Assembly: GCF_031456545.1 (NCBI RefSeq) | Contig: NZ_JAVDUV010000001.1 | Span: forward strand, 806,001 to 870,000 | Origin: Agromyces sp. 3263 | GTDB lineage: Bacteria; Actinomycetota; Actinomycetes; Actinomycetales; Microbacteriaceae | Direction: 5' to 3' | Length of the DNA: 64,000 bases | In this document: piece by piece, positions 60,780 through 64,000 of the stretch | How the letters are laid out: every line of letters begins with the position of its first letter | Numbering within the stretch: position 1 is the stretch's first letter | The notes under the pieces: generated by a model | The model's input: only the letters and a program-made list of their open reading frames with translations | Told to the model about the DNA's origin: nothing | Database searches by the model: none | Translations under genes and position numbers: made by a program

Positions 60780-60835
60780 CGTTCCTCCTCCGTCGACCGC
60801 GTCCACGCCGTCGACGTCGGCCAGCCTAGGGAGGG

Positions 60836-60852
60836 CACCATCACCGATGGTG
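60836..60852. promoter_or_regulatory. Palindrome CACCATCACCGATGGTG
   Basis: Perfect 7-bp arms around ACC in the 97-base region between the divergent lysA-type and pucR-type genes, overlapping the pucR promoter; likely operator for PucR. Confidence 0.6.
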
Positions 60853-60864
60853 AGAGATTTCGGA

Positions 60865-60870
60865 TAGCTT
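60865..60870 (+). promoter_or_regulatory. Leaderless -10 hexamer TAGCTT
   Basis: TAGCTT, six bases, ATG at 60877; no Shine-Dalgarno. The palindrome 12 bases upstream would block it. Confidence 0.5.
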
Positions 60871-60876
60871 TGGCGC

Positions 60877-62481
60877 ATGGATGCAGTGATTCCTCCAACC
60901 GATGGGGCGAGGCTGCTCGGACCGCGAGTCACCCTTGCGGAACTCGTCGAACAGCTCGGTCCGCGCACCATCACGCCGGTCGGGTCGTTCCGCGGCGCTG
61001 CACACGTCATCGGCACCGAGTTCCTCGACATCGCCGACGACGTTCCGGATGCCACGGGCACGCTGCTGCTCGCGCCGTCGACCGCCTCGCTCAGCACCGC
61101 ACGGCTGGCCGCGGTCGCCGCGGGCGCAGCCGACCGCGGCGCGGCGGGCCTGGCCGTGAAGTGCAGCGCCGATCGGCTCCCCGCGCTGGCCGCCGTCAGC
61201 GAGTCGACCGGGCTCCCACTGCTCCGGGTCGCCGACCGCATCAGCTGGCGACTGCTCGACGCGCAGCTCACGCGCCTGCTCGGGGAGGCTGAGACGCCCC
61301 TCGCCGTTCCGCAGGATCGGGGGGCGGAACCCCTCTTCGCGCTCGCCAACGAGTTGGCGGAGTTCTTCGGCGGTTCCGTCGCGATCGAGGACCTCAGCCG
61401 CAACATCCTCGCCTACTCGTCGGTGCCCGGACAGCTCATCGACGCATTGCGTACCCACGGCATCCTCGCGCGGCAGGTTCCCGCGTCCCCGTACAACGAC
61501 GACCAGTACCGCACCGTGCTGCGATCCGAAGGCGCCGTGAAGTACCCGCGCCTCGGCGCGGAGGAGCCGCGGGTGGCCGTGGCGATCCGGGCGGGCGCCC
61601 TGCCGCTCGGCAGCATCTGGGCGATCGACGCATCGGGCGAGGGTCCCGTCACACCCGAACAGGACGAGCGGATGCGTCGCGCGAGCGAGCTCGCCGGCGC
61701 GCATCTGCTCGACGACTTCCGTCTGCACGCGACGAACCAGCGTCCCCGAGAGGACCGCTTGCGCACCCTGCTGACCGGCATCGACCTGACCGGCACCGAG
61801 TTCGCCGAGCTCGGCATTCCTGAGGAACGCGGTGCGGCGCTGCTCGGGTTCGAGGTGCCGGGCGCCGGTCCCACCGCGATCGCGCAGTTGCGGTCCACGG
61901 TGATCCGGCACCTCGTGCTGCACCGGCCCGATGCCGTCGCCGTCGCGCACCGCGGGCGCGTCTACACGCTCTTCGCCGCCGGGAGCGTCGACGAAGCGGT
62001 CAGGGCGGCCGAACCGCTGCTCCCGCTCGTCGACCGGCTCGTCGGCGAGGGCAGCAGCGTGGCCGTCGCCGGACCCGTGCACCGCTCCGGGGAGGTCGCC
62101 GGCGCACGGGAACTCGCCGATCGCCTCCTCGGCGCCGCTGCACGCGGATCGAATCCCCGGATGCCGCGCATCGTCACCGCGGCCGGCGTCCGCCCCAGCC
62201 TCGTGGTCCAGCGCGTCGCCGAGCTGTTCGCCGCATCCGACGAGCTGCGCGACCCGGCGATCGACTCGCTGCGAGCCACGGTGGCGACACGGCCGATCGC
62301 CGACACCCTCCTCACCTGGCTCGAGTGCTTCGGCAACGTGGCGCAGACTGCGGAGCGTCTCGGCGTGCATCAGAACACGGTGCGACACCGTCTCGCACGA
62401 GCGACCGATGCGCACGGCATGCACCTCGAGACGCCGGACGAGCGTCTCGCCGTATGGCTCCAGCTCCGCGCCAGCGCGTGA
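60877..62481 (+). CDS. PucR-family transcriptional regulator
   Basis: A 534-residue PucR/CdaR-type regulator: N-terminal PucR sensory domain (LAELVEQLGPRTITPVGSFRGA, about 15-130), a GGDEF-like CdaR middle domain and a C-terminal HTH_30 (WLECFGNVAQTAERLGVHQNTVRHRLARA, about 483-512). Such proteins activate nitrogen or amino-acid catabolism in response to the substrate. Divergent from the LysA-ABC gene group, which it probably controls. Confidence 0.92.
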   Translation: MDAVIPPTDGARLLGPRVTLAELVEQLGPRTITPVGSFRGAAHVIGTEFLDIADDVPDATGTLLLAPSTASLSTARLAAVAAGAADRGAAGLAVKCSADRLPALAAVSESTGLPLLRVADRISWRLLDAQLTRLLGEAETPLAVPQDRGAEPLFALANELAEFFGGSVAIEDLSRNILAYSSVPGQLIDALRTHGILARQVPASPYNDDQYRTVLRSEGAVKYPRLGAEEPRVAVAIRAGALPLGSIWAIDASGEGPVTPEQDERMRRASELAGAHLLDDFRLHATNQRPREDRLRTLLTGIDLTGTEFAELGIPEERGAALLGFEVPGAGPTAIAQLRSTVIRHLVLHRPDAVAVAHRGRVYTLFAAGSVDEAVRAAEPLLPLVDRLVGEGSSVAVAGPVHRSGEVAGARELADRLLGAAARGSNPRMPRIVTAAGVRPSLVVQRVAELFAASDELRDPAIDSLRATVATRPIADTLLTWLECFGNVAQTAERLGVHQNTVRHRLARATDAHGMHLETPDERLAVWLQLRASA

Positions 62482-62579
62482 TCGCGAAGGGGTACGCTGA
62501 TCAGGCTTCAGGCGCGCCCTGCCCGTGCCGCCAGCAGTCGGGAGACGCACGTGACGTTCCAACCGGTCGAGCGCCGCTG

Positions 62580-62900
62580 ATGCCGGCTGAGACCGACGAC
62601 CGGTCGATCCGTCGCATCGAGCTGACCCTGCACAAGCCGTGGTTCGCGCTCTACGGCGGCATTCGGCCCACCCTCGTCATCGCCGGACTCGGCCAGCCGG
62701 CCCAGTGGGGCATCGGCACGTGGCAGGTACCGGCCGACGAGACCGTGACGATCGGGGTGTACCTGTTCAACCGCATGTGGCGCTTCGGCCGCGCCGAGAT
62801 CGCGCTGGCGCCGACCGACCCGCCGGCGCTCCGATACCGCGCACCGGCGCTGCCGTTCCTCCGAGGTCGCGTCCGCGTGCACGGCGGGTCATCGCTGTAG
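62580..62900 (+). CDS. Small hypothetical protein (106 aa)
   Basis: A 106-residue basic, beta-rich protein with LTLHKPWFALYGGIRPTLVIAGLGQPAQWGIGTWQVPADETVTIGVYLFNRMWRFG cut here into its core: HKPWFALYGG, PAQWGIGTWQVP and VYLFNRMWRFGRA. No family is recognised. It starts at ATG 62580, overlapping the stop of a nine-codon upstream reading frame (GTG at about 62551) that could be a coupling leader. It lies 98 bases after pucR. Confidence 0.5.
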   Translation: MPAETDDRSIRRIELTLHKPWFALYGGIRPTLVIAGLGQPAQWGIGTWQVPADETVTIGVYLFNRMWRFGRAEIALAPTDPPALRYRAPALPFLRGRVRVHGGSSL

Positions 62901-62976
62901 TCGCCCTCGGCCGCGCCGAGCGCGCAACCCGTGACCAACGGCGTCGGCGGCCGTAGGATGACGCCTGAGGATCCCG

Positions 62977-63432
62977 ATGAAGTCATCGACCGCTGCGTTC
63001 TTCGACGAGCTGGGCCGGCGAGGGCATGAGCCCCTGCTGGAGCGGGTGCGTGCGACGGTGCGGTTCGACATCGGCGACGGGTCATCCGTCGACCATCGGG
63101 TCCTGCACCTCGACCGCGGCGACGTCCGCGTGACGTCGGAGGACGGCGAAGTGACCGCGGACTGCGTGGTCATCGTCGGCGAGGACCTCTTCGAGGAGAT
63201 CGTGGGCGGTCGCACCGGGGCGATGGCGGCGTTCCTGCGCGGGGCGCTCATCGTCGAGGGGGACCCAGAGGTGCTCGTGCTCGTACAGCGGCTGTTCCCG
63301 GGGCATCCCAGAGGTACGGCGCAGCCGGCGCGCGTGACCAGCGCCGAAGCCGCCGACCTGGGCGAGGCCGACCGGGCCAGCGCCGACATCGCCGGCCGCG
63401 AGGCATCCGGAACCGGAGCAGCGCCGCCATGA
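62977..63432 (+). CDS. SCP2 sterol-binding-domain protein
   Basis: A 151-residue SCP2-like protein: FFDELGRRGHEPLLERVRATVRFDIGD, then VTADCVVIVGEDLFEEIVGGRTGAMAAFLRGALIVEGDPEVL, the core lipid-binding SCP2 pattern. A 45-residue Ala/Glu/Asp-rich tail is appended. GAGGATCCCG precedes the ATG. It overlaps the following debranching-type gene by ATGA, so they are co-translated; the metabolic link is unclear. Confidence 0.88.
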   Translation: MKSSTAAFFDELGRRGHEPLLERVRATVRFDIGDGSSVDHRVLHLDRGDVRVTSEDGEVTADCVVIVGEDLFEEIVGGRTGAMAAFLRGALIVEGDPEVLVLVQRLFPGHPRGTAQPARVTSAEAADLGEADRASADIAGREASGTGAAPP

Positions 63433-64000
63433 CCGACGATCTCGTGCGCATCCTCGACGGCAACACGTTCGTGGTCAGCGACGGGCGCGGCGACATCGAG
63501 GCGTCGCCCACCGACCCGACGGGGTTCTTCTCGTTCGACACGCGGTTCCTCTCGCGATGGGTGCTCACCATCGGCGGCGAGCGCCTGACGTCGCTGTCGA
63601 CCGACGACCTGCACTACTTCGAGGCGAAGTTCTTCCTCGTCCCCGGCACGGGCACGGTGTACGTCGACGCGAACCTCACGGTCATCCGCCAGCGCGTCGT
63701 CGAGGGCGGATTCCGTGAGCAGCTGACGCTGCTGAACCATGACGAGCACGCGGTCGAGCTCGCGGTGCGCCTCGACGCCGGCAGCGACTTCGCCGACCTG
63801 TTCGAGGTGAAGGACGCGCTGCAGAAGAAGGGCACGACCGGGTCGCGGGTCGACGACGGCCGCCTCGTGCTGGCGTACCAGCGCGACACGTTCCTGCGCA
63901 CGACGACCATCTCGTCGACCGAGCCGGCCGAGGTCGACGAACACGGCCTCGGCTTCACGGTGCGGATCGAACCGCACGGCACGTGGAGCACCGAGCTGCG
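63429..64000 (+). CDS. Glycogen-debranching (amylo-alpha-1,6-glucosidase) N-terminal part
   Basis: The first 190 residues of an open reading frame cut by the right edge. MTDDLVRILDGNTFVVSDGRGDI and FFSFDTRFLSRWVLTIGGERLTSL, followed by RQRVVEGGFREQLTLLNHDEHAVE, is the GDE_N_bis domain found at the N-terminus of amylo-alpha-1,6-glucosidase-like GH proteins; a GH15-like catalytic domain should follow off-window. ATG overlaps the SCP2 gene stop. Confidence 0.88.
   Translation, partial: MTDDLVRILDGNTFVVSDGRGDIEASPTDPTGFFSFDTRFLSRWVLTIGGERLTSLSTDDLHYFEAKFFLVPGTGTVYVDANLTVIRQRVVEGGFREQLTLLNHDEHAVELAVRLDAGSDFADLFEVKDALQKKGTTGSRVDDGRLVLAYQRDTFLRTTTISSTEPAEVDEHGLGFTVRIEPHGTWSTEL

Overview
The window is a high-GC actinobacterial chromosome segment, most likely from a member of the Microbacteriaceae (Agromyces/Microbacterium type). 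This is an inference from base composition, frequent GTG/TTG starts, 4-base ATGA/GTGA gene overlaps, leaderless-looking promoters (TANNNT six bases before the start codon), DUF222-HNH and CWB2 proteins, an HspR-type operator, and a very frequent 7-mer GGATGCC/GGCATCC that forces otherwise rare codons. No rRNA, tRNA, CRISPR array or complete insertion sequence was recognised.

Layout. 1-4.9 kb: a carboxylesterase cut by the left edge, a small NYN-like protein, a VOC protein, two membrane proteins and a SnoaL-like protein. 4.9-12.8 kb: two large secreted proteins on the minus strand, a GH15 glucodextranase-type glucosidase and a 1498-residue cadherin/Ig-like/beta-helix surface protein. 13.0-15.6 kb: a ClpC-type AAA+ unfoldase under an HspR (HAIR) operator. 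15.6-20.5 kb: a visibly more AT-rich island with a DUF4062 protein, a methyltransferase-like protein and a 788-residue protein ending in a zinc ribbon and a PD-(D/E)XK nuclease core. This is the best candidate for an undescribed (possibly defence) system. 20.5-23 kb: a PadR regulator and AarF/UbiB kinase. 23-34.6 kb: a CWB2-anchored sugar dehydrogenase, an UPF0014 permease, an SQR-type flavoprotein, a DUF222-HNH protein, a serine hydrolase, a peptidoglycan-binding protein, a metallopeptidase and LtrA. 34.7-37.7 kb: a 985-residue toxin-like protein with the LQRSAGNAAV signature of eCIS-associated proteins and a C-terminal nucleotidyltransferase core.

37.7-50.8 kb is mostly core and accessory metabolism: an SDR, an acyl-CoA dehydrogenase, HPP, a translationally coupled LLM monooxygenase-MarR-FMN reductase operon, a thioesterase behind three 19-bp repeats, an APH-like kinase, an SDR, a DLH hydrolase, TerC and an AlkZ-like protein. 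50.8-56.5 kb is a minus-strand module: MEDS sensor, LuxR regulator, epoxide hydrolase, alpha/beta hydrolase, thioredoxin-like protein and a degenerate serine-recombinase domain. 56.6-62.5 kb holds a LysA-type decarboxylase followed by a complete polar amino-acid ABC transporter, divergent from a PucR regulator with a palindrome between them. The right edge has an SCP2 protein overlapping the start of a glycogen-debranching-type protein that is cut by the window end.

Functions are read from motifs and family resemblance by eye. No database search was made, and coordinates of short sites may be off by one base.
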